DNA of 40,392 bases. Source: a virus. Positions 30,930 through 38,462 of the stretch are shown piece after piece. The translations under genes were made by a program, and so were the position numbers. The number at the start of each line of letters is the position of its first letter. Position 1 is the first letter of the stretch. The notes beneath the pieces were generated by a model. It was not told where the DNA came from. It saw only the letters and a list, made by a program, of their open reading frames with translations, and did no database searches. Where the stretch lies: IMG/VR virus record IMGVR_UViG_3300021976_000037, positions 1 through 40,392 of that record; one strand, given 5' to 3'.

Positions 30930-31182
30930 CACTGGGCTCCTGCTGTACACCCATGATCGGGAGCACTGTTATGGACCGCCGTGCGTAGTCCACAGTCCGA
31001 GCGATCATCACATGCGTGACTGGCGTCAACACTGGCGTGACGATCGCGGCATCATGGAGCGGCTCTGTGTACACGGAGTGGGTCATCCTGATCCCGACGA
31101 TCTCAAGGTAAGAATTGGATCGTGGGCTGAGGGCGTGCACGGCTGTGATGGCTGCTGCTTCAAACCGGACCACGTAGCGTAA
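30910..31182 (+). CDS. Small conserved actinophage protein, His/Cys-rich
   Basis: A 90-residue protein starting GTG inside the preceding gene. The core CYGPPCVVHSPSDHHMRDW, then RQHWRDDRGIMERLCVHGVG and HPDPDD, followed by HGCDGCC, is a well-known pattern of small actinophage proteins. Seven cysteines and eight histidines are arranged to bind one or two metal ions. Such proteins occur in the early regions of many phages of Streptomyces and Mycobacterium; a DNA- or protein-binding zinc-finger-like role is an inference. Just downstream there is a strong terminator. Confidence 0.85.
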   Translation: METFTLNTGLLLYTHDREHCYGPPCVVHSPSDHHMRDWRQHWRDDRGIMERLCVHGVGHPDPDDLKVRIGSWAEGVHGCDGCCFKPDHVA

Positions 31183-31195
31183 GGCTTCCCCCACA

Positions 31196-31273
31196 GATCG
31201 GACGTCAAAGGCTGTGACGTCCTGATCCGCTCCCCCCGAACCAGGTCGTATCTGGGTCGGGGGGAGCGTTTTT
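31196..31273 (+). terminator. Rho-independent terminator with a preceding hairpin
   Basis: CGCTCCCCCCGA (31228-31239) and TCGGGGGGAGCG (31257-31268) form a 12-bp stem followed by TTTTT (31269-31273), a textbook terminator. Immediately before it, GGACGTCA (31200-31207) and TGACGTCC (31215-31222) form another 8-bp stem, extended outward by GATC on each side with one bulged T. The pair of hairpins ends the transcript of the small early genes. Confidence 0.9.
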
Positions 31274-31321
31274 GTCGTACCCCCTCGCTACTGTGCTTCT
31301 GTACGGAGGGAGGGGGAGTCT

Positions 31322-31753
31322 ATGATCATCGGTATGCCCACTGTTGATCAGCACGTCAGCCATGGCCGCAACCTGATACACACTGCAGGTTTGGCCATCC
31401 TGCGGTACCGACTGGGTCTGACCAGGTCAGCGATGGCAGAGATGCTCCACATGTCACCGATCACCTACAACAAGTGCGAGGACCCAGACATGGCCGGCAG
31501 GGTCTGGTCCAGCACGGCCGAGCGGCTCGGAAGGTTCTGCTGGCTTGCTGAGAATCACCTTGAACGTCTGCACCAGGAAGGCATCGAGGTGTCGCAGCTG
31601 AGCCCGCTGCACGTCCTCGCCACCCAGTACGGCCTGCCTCAGGAACTCATCCTCAGCTGGTACCGCAGCGGCGAGCTACCAGCCCTGGATCTTGGTGTGC
31701 TGGGTCTGTGGCTGCACAAGGAAGACGAGCACCTGCTGCTGGAGGCCGTGTGA
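31322..31753 (+). CDS. Helix-turn-helix protein
   Basis: A 143-residue protein with ATG after GGGGGAG. Residues about 20-60 form a clear HTH: AGLAILRYRLGLTRSAMAEM then LHMSPITYNKCEDPDMAGRV, where the second is the recognition helix. The remainder is helical and includes LHVLATQYGLPQELILSWYR and a C-terminal LGLWLHKEDEHLLLEAV. The second HTH-like segment (YGLPQELILSWYRSGELP) reads like a phage excisionase/MerR-type element. No ligand domain. It could be an early regulator of the rightward arm. Its stop overlaps the GTG of the nuclease gene. Confidence 0.7.
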   Translation: MIIGMPTVDQHVSHGRNLIHTAGLAILRYRLGLTRSAMAEMLHMSPITYNKCEDPDMAGRVWSSTAERLGRFCWLAENHLERLHQEGIEVSQLSPLHVLATQYGLPQELILSWYRSGELPALDLGVLGLWLHKEDEHLLLEAV

Positions 31754-32595
31754 AGAAACGTACGTGCCTCGTCTGCCAGAAGCCTCTTGCTGAGGTGCTG
31801 GTAGAGAACGTCCACCCGGCCTGCATTCTGTTCGATGACACACCCAGCGAGGACGCCCTAGCTCTCAGGTTGAAACGTCAACTCATCGAGATCATCAAGT
31901 GGGCTGACCGCAACAGCGCGCGGACACTGCAGAAGACGATCGGTCCGAGCGAGATTGGAGATCCCTGTGATCGTCGTATCGGTTACCGTATCGCCGAAGT
32001 CCCCGAGGTCAACGATCGGTTCGATCCGTGGGCGGCAGTGGTCGGCACATCCATACACTCGTGGCTTGACGACGCCATCCAGGCATGGGTGGTGGCGCAT
32101 TCTTCAACTGCCTGGATCTCGGAAACACCAGTGGTTCTCGATGGCTTCATACCGGGGACTTCTGATCTATTCAACATGGTCGAGTCCTGCGTCATCGACC
32201 ATAAGGGAGCCGGCCCCTCGGTAATGAAGAAGGTGTTGAAGGACGGACCGTCGGCCGGGTACGTGGTCCAGGTGCAGCTCTACGGCTACGGGTACGAACA
32301 ACTGGGCCATGAAGTGAAGAAGGTGGCGCTGGCTTTCTATCCTCGCGCTGGCTGGTTGAAAGACATGTACGTGTGGACGGCTGACTACGACCGAAACGTA
32401 GCGCTTGGTGCTTTGGACCGTCTGTCACGGATCGCAACAGAGGTAGTAAAACTGGAGGTATTGAAGGAGGGTCATGGACACAGATGGGAGCAGATCGAGG
32501 CCGAGCCATCTGACCACTGTGGGTTCTGTCCCTGGTACGTCCCAGATAGGAACATGGAAGTAGGAGCCAATGAATACGGATGCCCAGGACGCTAA
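31750..32595 (+). CDS. Cas4/RecB-family PD-(D/E)XK nuclease
   Basis: A 281-residue protein starting at GTG 31750, overlapping the previous stop (GTGA). Motif residues fit a RecB/Cas4-type exonuclease: GTSIHSW near 99-105, D139 in PGTSDLF, D150-H151-K152 in CVIDHKGAG, Q174/Y178 in VVQVQLYGYGY. Four cysteines fit an iron-sulfur cluster: C73 in SEIGDPCDRRIGY and C257, C260 and C278 at the C-terminus (HCGFCPWY ... GCPGR). An extra C6-x2-C9 with C25 precedes the domain. Such phage nucleases work in recombination or DNA processing in the replication region. The nuclease call is sound; substrate polarity is unknown. Confidence 0.85.
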   Translation: MKKRTCLVCQKPLAEVLVENVHPACILFDDTPSEDALALRLKRQLIEIIKWADRNSARTLQKTIGPSEIGDPCDRRIGYRIAEVPEVNDRFDPWAAVVGTSIHSWLDDAIQAWVVAHSSTAWISETPVVLDGFIPGTSDLFNMVESCVIDHKGAGPSVMKKVLKDGPSAGYVVQVQLYGYGYEQLGHEVKKVALAFYPRAGWLKDMYVWTADYDRNVALGALDRLSRIATEVVKLEVLKEGHGHRWEQIEAEPSDHCGFCPWYVPDRNMEVGANEYGCPGR

Positions 32596-32818
32596 TGCCA
32601 GGATGGGTCACCGCCGCTGGAAGTTGAGCGGTATCAGGCCGCCGGACGAAGACGAATTGGAGGCACGGTTTGTAGTAATCCGTGAAGAGTTTGGATCTCT
32701 GAAGGCCAGCTTTGATTCCATCATCCTGCGGGTTGCGGCACTCAACGAGAAACTGCAGGAACTACGTGACGACTTCCAGCACCACACCTTCTATCACGAT
32801 CCCGAACCAGGAGAATGA
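32570..32818 (+). CDS. Small coiled-coil protein, 82 residues
   Basis: A gene overlapping the end of the nuclease gene by 26 bases, with GTAGGAG before the ATG. Residues 25-70 form a regular heptad helix (DEDELEARFVVIREEFGSLK, SIILRVAALNEKLQELRDDF), so it probably dimerises. The end is histidine/proline-rich (QHHTFYHDPEPGE). No known family. It overlaps both flanking genes, so it is likely translated with them. Confidence 0.65.
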   Translation: MNTDAQDANARMGHRRWKLSGIRPPDEDELEARFVVIREEFGSLKASFDSIILRVAALNEKLQELRDDFQHHTFYHDPEPGE

Positions 32819-32820
32819 TC

Positions 32821-33483
32821 ATGGGACTCTTTGATGACGAAGCAGGAGGCGGACGCCTCAACCCGGCCGACTGCATCGAGCACCGCTGCGTACGTCCGGG
32901 CGAACTCACCTGTGATTGTGTAGGACATCTTCTGCTGGTGTGGGCTGTCGACTACATCGAGCACAGCCCCACCAAGTACAGCAAGCCTGACAAGCAATCA
33001 GACGTAGTTGTCGTGGACGTAGTTGACTTGGATCAGCCCGATGAGGACGGCTACCAAGGGTTGATTGTTCGTAACGCTTGGTGGCGCAATGCTCGACTGA
33101 TCGGTTTCATGAAGCCACGCATCGGCCGTCCCCGCCCAGTCATCGCGTGGATGGGCATGGGCATTGCCACCATGGGTAAGCCCCCGTACGAACTGCGGAT
33201 GGCGGACAAGGATCCGTTCTCGGTGGAGCGAGCCACGGCGTGGTTCGCCGCGCACCCTGACTTTCGACCCACCGCGCGCCAAGGTAGAAACCCCGACACG
33301 GAACGGGTTCAATCTCAGCCTCCAGTGCAGCGAGAGCTGTCCCAACTGGAGAAGCTTGCAGCCTCCCGGGTCGCCGGCACCAACGAACACCAGCAGAGCC
33401 TGCGTGATGCCGCTAGTCGACCAGTTAGTCAGCTGCCTCCAGCACGTCCGGTAGTGACTCAGGAACCAGAGCCGCCCTTCTAG
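32821..33483 (+). CDS. Conserved actinophage replication-region protein
   Basis: I start it at ATG 32821, 7 bases after AGGAG, not at 32815 which is only one base away. The 220-residue product begins MGLFDDEAGGGRLNPADCIE, with VVVVDVVDLDQPDEDGYQGL, VRNAWWRNARLIGFMKPRIG, VIAWMGMGIATMGKPPYELR and a helix VERATAWFAAHPDF. The C-terminal 60 residues are proline/glutamine-rich. This order fits small actinophage proteins near the primase, some of which are thought to bind single-stranded DNA; the latter is inference from position and the acidic low-complexity tail (EPEPPF). A terminator follows the stop. Confidence 0.75.
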   Translation: MGLFDDEAGGGRLNPADCIEHRCVRPGELTCDCVGHLLLVWAVDYIEHSPTKYSKPDKQSDVVVVDVVDLDQPDEDGYQGLIVRNAWWRNARLIGFMKPRIGRPRPVIAWMGMGIATMGKPPYELRMADKDPFSVERATAWFAAHPDFRPTARQGRNPDTERVQSQPPVQRELSQLEKLAASRVAGTNEHQQSLRDAASRPVSQLPPARPVVTQEPEPPF

Positions 33484-33501
33484 AGGATGTTGTAGGTGCG
33501 A

Positions 33502-33539
33502 AAGAAGCCGGAGCCCCCTACAGGCTCCGGCTTCTTTTT
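33502..33539 (+). terminator. Rho-independent terminator
   Basis: AAGAAGCCGGAGCC (33502-33515) and GGCTCCGGCTTCTT (33523-33536) form a 14-bp perfect stem with a 7-base loop, followed by further T. It ends the operon of the preceding four genes, separating it from the primase. Confidence 0.93.
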
Positions 33540-33626
33540 GACCACCACCGAGGAGTCGTGCTCTGGCCTACCGTACCGGCCTTGTCAGTGGCATGATCAG
33601 TGACCACGAGACTTCCTGAAAAGATC

Positions 33627-33664
33627 AGGGGACCCCGAGAAGTTCCACCACCCCAGGGTCCCCT
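33627..33664 (+). promoter_or_regulatory. Leader hairpin before primase gene
   Basis: AGGGGACCC (33627-33635) and GGGTCCCCT (33656-33664) form a perfect 9-bp stem with a 20-base loop 16 bases before the primase GTG. The preceding 80 bp after the terminator presumably hold its promoter, although no clear -35/-10 pair is seen. This hairpin may regulate translation or stabilise the leader; the ribosome binding site AAAGG is just after the 3' arm. Confidence 0.55.
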
Positions 33665-33680
33665 ATGAAAGGCGATCGAT

Positions 33681-36131
33681 GTGACGATATCAGAAGTCGC
33701 CAGAATGTGGCAGACCGCTGGCGTTTCTGTGGTGCCCATCATTGCGAAGAACAAGCCTGCAGTCAGGTGGCGTGAGTACCAGTCACGTGTCCCAAACCTG
33801 GGTGAGGTCAGCGAATGGTGGGGTAACGGACATCCCTACGGAATTGCCATCATTTGTGGTGCAGTCTCTGGAAATCTGGAGATGACCGAGATTGAGGGAC
33901 GTGCTCTCAATGCTGATGCTTTGACTGATATCGCAAATGCTGCGGATTTACTTGAGTGCGGTGAAGTCTGGGACAAGGTCAGCGGGGGCTACACACAGTC
34001 CTCACCCAGCGGCGGCCTCCACATGGCGTACCGGATCACCGACCACGAGGTACCGGGCAACACGAAGCTGGCACACAATGAGGCCGGCGAAGTGTTGGCA
34101 GAGACACGCGGCGATGGGGGATACTTCGTCAGCGCCCCGAGTCCCGGTTCTTGTCATCCGAGCGGAGAACCGTGGCTGTTGGCGTCCGGTGAATACGGCT
34201 ACCTCCCAGAAATCACGTGGGCGGAACGATGCCTACTCCACGCAGCACTTAAGCACGCACTCGACGTGTCGATCGCAACCCCGGTCTCCTCCGACTCTGC
34301 TACCCTCGCCGAAGTAGCCCCTCTCCGCGCAGCCTCCCCAGGTTCGTTAGCGACGCGAGGGGCTACTTCTGTTTCGCCTGGCGATGACTGGGCAGCTCAG
34401 ACGGACTGGAGCGACATCCTTGAGCCCGCCGGCTGGACTCTGCTGCAACGCCAGCGTGACGGCGAGCGCATGTGGGTGCGTCCTGGCAAGAACGCCCGAG
34501 ATGGTCACAGTGCCAGCACTGACTTCGAGGGCAAGCCTGGCCTGTACGTGTGGAGCACATCGGCCGGGCTAGACACAGAGGTGCCGCTGACAAAGCTCTA
34601 CGTTCACGCGCATTACAGCTTCAATGGGGACATGCGGGCGTGCGCCCGGGACCTGGTGCGACGCGGGTACGGCTCGGTGGCTCAGCCTGACGTGACGCTC
34701 GGGGAACTTGAACTGTTCACCGCCCAGGAGGAAGTCAAGCCGGCCGAGGCCTTGCACTTCAGCTTCGATGACATCGGCAACGCGATGCGACTCTGGCACA
34801 AGGTGGGGGCCAACTTCCGGTACGTGTACGACGAGAAGGAGACGTACCGCTGGGGGGGGAAGGCCTGGGACCGGGAGCAGACCTTCGCTCTGATGCGCGA
34901 GTGGTCGACCATCACAGAGGAAATGGACAAGCAGGCTCGCGACGAGGGCAACGAGGCTTTGCAGAAGTGGGCGAAGCAGTGTCGCAACCAGGCTCGGATC
35001 AACGCAGCTCTCGCGATCTGTCGGTCCATAGCCGGCGCCACCATCAACTCCACGGAGATGGATCTGGCGCCGGACCGGGTGAACTTGCCGAACGGTACGT
35101 ACAACCTGAAGACGAACACGTTGGAGCCGCACGACCGCGAACAGCTGATGACGCGCACCATGCGGGCCAGCTACGACCCGAAGGCGACATGTCCCAAGTT
35201 CGACCGGTTCATGGAACAGGTCATACCTGATCCAGATGTGCGTGGATATGTGCAACGCGCCGCTGCGTACTCCATGCTGGGCAAGGCTGACCACCGTGCC
35301 TTCTTCTTGATCTACGGTCCCAGCGGCACCGGGAAGTCCCAGTTCCTGTCCACAATGGAGTACGTCTTCGGCGGGTACGCCACTACGGCGGCCGAGGGAA
35401 CCTTCCGAGTCAAGGAAGGCGGTGGCCCGAACAACGACCTACATGGCTTGCGGCGTAAGCGTTTCGTGTCCACCTCCGAGACAGCCGAGAACGCCACCTT
35501 CAACGAGAACCTCCTGAAACGCCTCACCGGCCGGGACCAGGTTGTGTCCCGCGAGATGTACCAGTCCAACGTGACCTGGACGCCTGAGTGCGCCCTGTGG
35601 CTCGCCACGAACCACCCGCCACGGTTCAACAGCGACGACGACGCGATCTGGAAGCGAGCCAAGCTGGTCCCGTTCGTGACCCGCTTCGGCACCGACGTAC
35701 CCGAGATCCCTGACTACGCCCGGGACCATCTGTACGCCGAGGCGGACGGCATCTTCAACTGGCTACTGCAGGGCTTGGTCGACTTCCAGGCCAACGGGCT
35801 GAACGAGCCGGCCGGCGTCATGGAGGCAGCGGAGACGCACCGCCAGCAGTCCGACAGCGTGGTCCGGTTCCTGGAGGACCAGATCGCGGACGGGAAGCTG
35901 GAGGAGGCCGAGGGTGCCTCGATCCGCACGTCGGAGCTGTTCGCCATGTATGAGGAGTGGGGCAAGTCTTCCGGGGAGCGTGGACTAGGGTCGCGGCGGT
36001 TCATCAACCGACTGGAGTCCACTGGCCGGGCGCAGTACGTGCGGACCAACGCCCACAGTGTCTGGCGGGGGTTGCATCGATCAGGAGTCCTGGGTCCGTG
36101 GCAGGCATATGTGGACAAGACCGCGCAATAG
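33681..36131 (+). CDS. Primase/polymerase - SF3 helicase fusion
   Basis: An 816-residue protein with GTG start after AAAGG. The N-terminus is a bifunctional primase-polymerase domain: VPIIAKNKPAVRWREYQSR, WGNGHPYGIAIICGAVSGN, EMTEIEGRA in place of the usual D-x-D, and SPSGGLHMAYRI. Middle residues about 330-430 have a D5-type fold opening (LHFSFDDIGNAMRLWHKVGA, RYVYDEKETYRWGGKAWDRE), and the C-terminal SF3 helicase has Walker A GPSGTGKSQFL (about residues 545-555), a following B/C region with RKRFVSTSETAENATFNE and LKRLTGRDQVVSREMYQSN, and WLATNHPPRF. Origin unwinding and primer synthesis are likely combined. The E-I-E substitution is common in actinophage versions. Confidence 0.93.
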   Translation: MTISEVARMWQTAGVSVVPIIAKNKPAVRWREYQSRVPNLGEVSEWWGNGHPYGIAIICGAVSGNLEMTEIEGRALNADALTDIANAADLLECGEVWDKVSGGYTQSSPSGGLHMAYRITDHEVPGNTKLAHNEAGEVLAETRGDGGYFVSAPSPGSCHPSGEPWLLASGEYGYLPEITWAERCLLHAALKHALDVSIATPVSSDSATLAEVAPLRAASPGSLATRGATSVSPGDDWAAQTDWSDILEPAGWTLLQRQRDGERMWVRPGKNARDGHSASTDFEGKPGLYVWSTSAGLDTEVPLTKLYVHAHYSFNGDMRACARDLVRRGYGSVAQPDVTLGELELFTAQEEVKPAEALHFSFDDIGNAMRLWHKVGANFRYVYDEKETYRWGGKAWDREQTFALMREWSTITEEMDKQARDEGNEALQKWAKQCRNQARINAALAICRSIAGATINSTEMDLAPDRVNLPNGTYNLKTNTLEPHDREQLMTRTMRASYDPKATCPKFDRFMEQVIPDPDVRGYVQRAAAYSMLGKADHRAFFLIYGPSGTGKSQFLSTMEYVFGGYATTAAEGTFRVKEGGGPNNDLHGLRRKRFVSTSETAENATFNENLLKRLTGRDQVVSREMYQSNVTWTPECALWLATNHPPRFNSDDDAIWKRAKLVPFVTRFGTDVPEIPDYARDHLYAEADGIFNWLLQGLVDFQANGLNEPAGVMEAAETHRQQSDSVVRFLEDQIADGKLEEAEGASIRTSELFAMYEEWGKSSGERGLGSRRFINRLESTGRAQYVRTNAHSVWRGLHRSGVLGPWQAYVDKTAQ

Positions 36132-36149
36132 CCGTGGATCACCGGGGAG

Positions 36150-36179
36150 TTGGCATTCCCAGCCCCCCCGTAGTACTGT
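36150..36179 (+). promoter_or_regulatory. Weak candidate promoter upstream of ParB-like genes
   Basis: TTGGCA (36150-36155) and TACTGT (36174-36179), separated by 18 bases, resemble -35 and -10 elements in the 107-bp gap between the primase and the ParB-like gene. The -10 match is poor. Seen by eye only. Confidence 0.3.
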
Positions 36180-36231
36180 TCGTGGTGTGAGCGAAACCTA
36201 AGTACCTCACCTTCCACGAAGTAGGAGATTC

Positions 36232-36246
36232 ATGAGCGATGCATAA
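36232..36246 (+). CDS. Four-codon leader frame overlapping ParB-like start
   Basis: ATG-AGC-GAT-GCA-TAA starts 5 bases after AGGAG (36223-36227), while the ATG of the following gene at 36239 overlaps it in another frame and is 11 bases from that AGGAG. The better-placed start belongs to this mini-frame. It could tune initiation of the gene downstream through overlap with its start codon, or it may be incidental, with the gene initiating at 36239 or a later ATG at 36254. Confidence 0.35.
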   Translation: MSDA

Positions 36247-37066
36247 ACCACTCATGGTCCCCATTGAATCGATCATTACAGAGCGCTCCCTGGAACACGG
36301 GGATGACCTGACAGACCTGACGAATAACATCTTCTCAGGGAAACTCAAGCGTCCCATTCTTGTCGACGAGAACATGAAACTCCTCGACGGATTACGGCGA
36401 CTCACGGCCCTGAAAAGCCTGGGCGCCGAAAAGGTTCAGGTAGCTCTGTCGACGTCACTGGAGGATACCTGCGACGAGATAGCCAAGACAACCAAACATG
36501 GAGTCCTGGCTTTGCCCCCTGGTCCACATAGGACTTGGGCACTCTTTCAGGACACCAAGGAACAGCAGACGCAACGTGGGATTCGGATGCGCAAGCGTCG
36601 CATCGGCATACCGCGTGGCACGATCCTAGAACCAGTACCTCGGACTCGCACCATGATGAACGAGGCGCTGGGCCTGGGGACAGGAGAGTCTTACCTGGCC
36701 TCAGTCACCTACCTGTACGGGCACTTCCTCAAGAACACTGATCCTGGCCTGGCAACAGGTCTAGCCGATATCCGGCATCGTCTGGAGCACGGCGAGTTGT
36801 CTGTCTACGAAGCGCGAGGCGCAGTGGACAGGCTCAGGTCAAGTGGACTGACGGGAGACATCGTCAGTGTTGCTGATCAGCGCGACGCTCTTGCTACCGC
36901 GCTGTCCCAGCTGTCTGGAATGAATAAGGGAGTCACCCGAATAGGGGTACTCAATCCTGAAATCAACCAGGCTGAACTACTCGCTTACATCAAGAGTTTC
37001 GAGCAAGGAAAGCGTGCCCTACACGCCTTCATTAATACCCTCAAGAAAAGGATCGACAAGGAATGA
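36239..37066 (+). CDS. ParB/Srx-type nuclease-domain protein 1
   Basis: A 275-residue protein. The N-terminus carries the ParB-like plan: VPIESIITERSLEHGDDLTD, NIFSGKLKRPILVDENMKLL, DGLRRLTALKSLGAEKVQVA, where R/D-G-x-R-R is the signature of the ParB N-terminal (CTP- or nucleic-acid-binding) fold. After residue 90 the protein is not a classical ParB HTH: it is helical and ends LAYIKSFEQGKRALHAFINT. Its start region has a competing ATG with a better ribosome binding site. It overlaps the next gene by 4 bases. ParB-like proteins in phages often act in DNA metabolism or regulation; no ParA partner is seen. Confidence 0.8.
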   Translation: MHKPLMVPIESIITERSLEHGDDLTDLTNNIFSGKLKRPILVDENMKLLDGLRRLTALKSLGAEKVQVALSTSLEDTCDEIAKTTKHGVLALPPGPHRTWALFQDTKEQQTQRGIRMRKRRIGIPRGTILEPVPRTRTMMNEALGLGTGESYLASVTYLYGHFLKNTDPGLATGLADIRHRLEHGELSVYEARGAVDRLRSSGLTGDIVSVADQRDALATALSQLSGMNKGVTRIGVLNPEINQAELLAYIKSFEQGKRALHAFINTLKKRIDKE

Positions 37067-37878
37067 GTAAAGCCACCGAGGTGTTCGAAGACCTCGATCT
37101 TCCAGTGAATGAGCTGGAAATCGACCGTCGCGTTCAGCGAACGGGCATCAATCTGGCAAAGGTTGCCAGGATGGTGAAGAACTACAACCCTGCCGCAGTC
37201 GGCACGATCACTGTGTCAGTGCGCAAGGACCGCTCCAAGATCATCATAGATGGTCAGCACCGCTGGGAAGCCACCCGCCGGGTAACGGACAATGCGGGCA
37301 CGATCAACGCCCACGTGTTCCACGGCCTGACTCTGGCTGAGGAAGCACAGATGTTCCTCGACTTGAACGACACCACTCAGCCTCCGGTGATCGACAAGTT
37401 CAAGGTCAGCCTGAACACGGACGGCCCTGAAGGTGACAACGCCCGCGACATCCAGGAGATCCTGGGGAACTACGGCTGGACCATCAGCAACATCCCCGCC
37501 AACGGCAACGTCAACTGCGTCAAGGTCGTAGAGCGCGTGTACGCCCTGTCTCAGAAGATCGAGGCCGACCCGAGCCTCATCCAGGTCACCATCCTGGTTG
37601 TCACCCGGGCCTGGGGCAACGACCGCTTCGGCGCACAGGGTCCTGTCTTCGAAGGCATCGCCCGGATGTTCGCCGAGTACGGCAGCCGGCTCGATCTGGA
37701 CCGCCTGATCGACGTCATGAAGTCCTTCGCTGGACCTCGTGCGCTGATCGCTGAGGCCACCGGCCTCGCGGCCATCCGTAAGGGCAAGGTGTCCATGGGC
37801 GTCGCAGAGATGCTGGTGGAGGCCTACAACAAGGGCCGCCGCTCGCGTCAGCTGGAAGCCTGGAGGGCTCGCCGGTAA
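37063..37878 (+). CDS. ParB/DGQHR-type protein 2
   Basis: A 271-residue protein overlapping the stop of the first ParB-like gene (ATGA). The core DGQHRWEATRR near residue 65 with preceding VRKDRSKIII is the DGQHR-type ParB-like fold. The conserved neighbourhood LEIDRRVQRTGINLAKVARM and LNDTTQPPVIDKFKVSL fits it. The C-terminal two thirds are helical, with repeated arginines at the end (KGRRSRQLEAWRARR). Two related ParB-type genes in tandem suggest a duplicated function or a hetero-complex. Their role in the phage (replication, transcription or protection from restriction) cannot be read from sequence. Confidence 0.85.
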   Translation: MSKATEVFEDLDLPVNELEIDRRVQRTGINLAKVARMVKNYNPAAVGTITVSVRKDRSKIIIDGQHRWEATRRVTDNAGTINAHVFHGLTLAEEAQMFLDLNDTTQPPVIDKFKVSLNTDGPEGDNARDIQEILGNYGWTISNIPANGNVNCVKVVERVYALSQKIEADPSLIQVTILVVTRAWGNDRFGAQGPVFEGIARMFAEYGSRLDLDRLIDVMKSFAGPRALIAEATGLAAIRKGKVSMGVAEMLVEAYNKGRRSRQLEAWRARR

Positions 37879-38135
37879 TGAAGAAGGTAGCTGTACTTCT
37901 AGCAACCGTGGCTCTTGCCGCAACCCTCACCGGTTGCGGCAAGGCCATGGAGCCGTACAACGATGCTCCGGTCGGTACGCAGAACACCGGCAAGGCTGAC
38001 GTCATCAACTTCCCAGACGGCTTCTCCAATGTGTCCACCAAGTGCGACCACGGCAACCGGGTGTATGTCGCCTTCCACGCCGACAGCGCCTACGCTGCGA
38101 TCGCGGTGGTACCACAGGATCCGAGCTGCAAATGA
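37878..38135 (+). CDS. Phage-encoded lipoprotein
   Basis: An 85-residue protein with a signal peptide (MKKVAVLLATVALAATLTGC) and lipobox LTGC, so Cys20 would be lipidated and the mature protein anchored outside the membrane. The following GKAMEPYNDAPVGTQNTGKA and ADVINFPDGFSNVSTKCDHG, then NRVYVAFHADSAYAAIAVVP, are a conserved domain of actinophage lipoproteins. It overlaps the preceding stop by one base (TAATG). Exposed phage lipoproteins often exclude superinfecting phage; that is inference. Seen: signal, lipobox and two further cysteines that can form a disulfide. Confidence 0.85.
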   Translation: MKKVAVLLATVALAATLTGCGKAMEPYNDAPVGTQNTGKADVINFPDGFSNVSTKCDHGNRVYVAFHADSAYAAIAVVPQDPSCK

Positions 38136-38389
38136 GCCAGGAACAGCTCACCGACGAGGAACTCGTTGCCATGACTCAGCAGTACGACCAGACACACCAG
38201 GGTCAGTACGTGACCCACCTGGCCTACGCTGAGATCAACCGACAGGGCGCGACGGGTAGGCAGTGGGGCAAGTGCGCCAACTGCGGCAACCCGTACCCGT
38301 GGGACAAGGAAGGATCTGGAGACACAGTCTGCAGTCCTGAATGCTTCCAGGCGTACGTGGCCTACCTGAATAACCCAGAGTTCCGGTAG
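38132..38389 (+). CDS. Zinc-ribbon protein, 85 residues
   Basis: The start at ATG 38132 overlaps the lipoprotein stop (ATGA) rather than the longer in-frame start at 38042. The product has C-x2-C (CANCGNPYPW) and C-x3-C (VCSPECFQAY) 17 residues apart, the four-cysteine plan of a zinc ribbon. An N-terminal helical part (EEQLTDEEL-type and QYDQTHQGQYVTHLAYAEIN) may be a dimer interface. It is the last gene of the rightward arm before a terminator. Confidence 0.75.
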   Translation: MSQEQLTDEELVAMTQQYDQTHQGQYVTHLAYAEINRQGATGRQWGKCANCGNPYPWDKEGSGDTVCSPECFQAYVAYLNNPEFR

Positions 38390-38394
38390 CAACG

Positions 38395-38430
38395 AAGAAG
38401 CCCCCCACCTGTGAAGGTGGGGGGCTTCTT
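38395..38430. terminator. Bidirectional terminator between convergent operons
   Basis: AAGAAGCCCCCCACC (38395-38409) and GGTGGGGGGCTTCTT (38416-38430) form a perfect 15-bp stem with a 6-base loop (TGTGAA); the 3' arm ends in CTTCTT on both strands. It lies between the rightward zinc-ribbon gene and the leftward DUF2637 gene, so it probably stops transcription from both sides. Confidence 0.9.
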
Positions 38431-38462
38431 GCTGGGGCCACCCCTGTGGACCAGGGGTTAGG

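Noticed and set aside
37878-38135. Lysis protein (spanin or holin) reading of the signal-bearing gene
   Set aside because: A clear lipobox and a globular actinophage domain fit a lipoprotein, and the gene lies in the early arm, away from the tail module.
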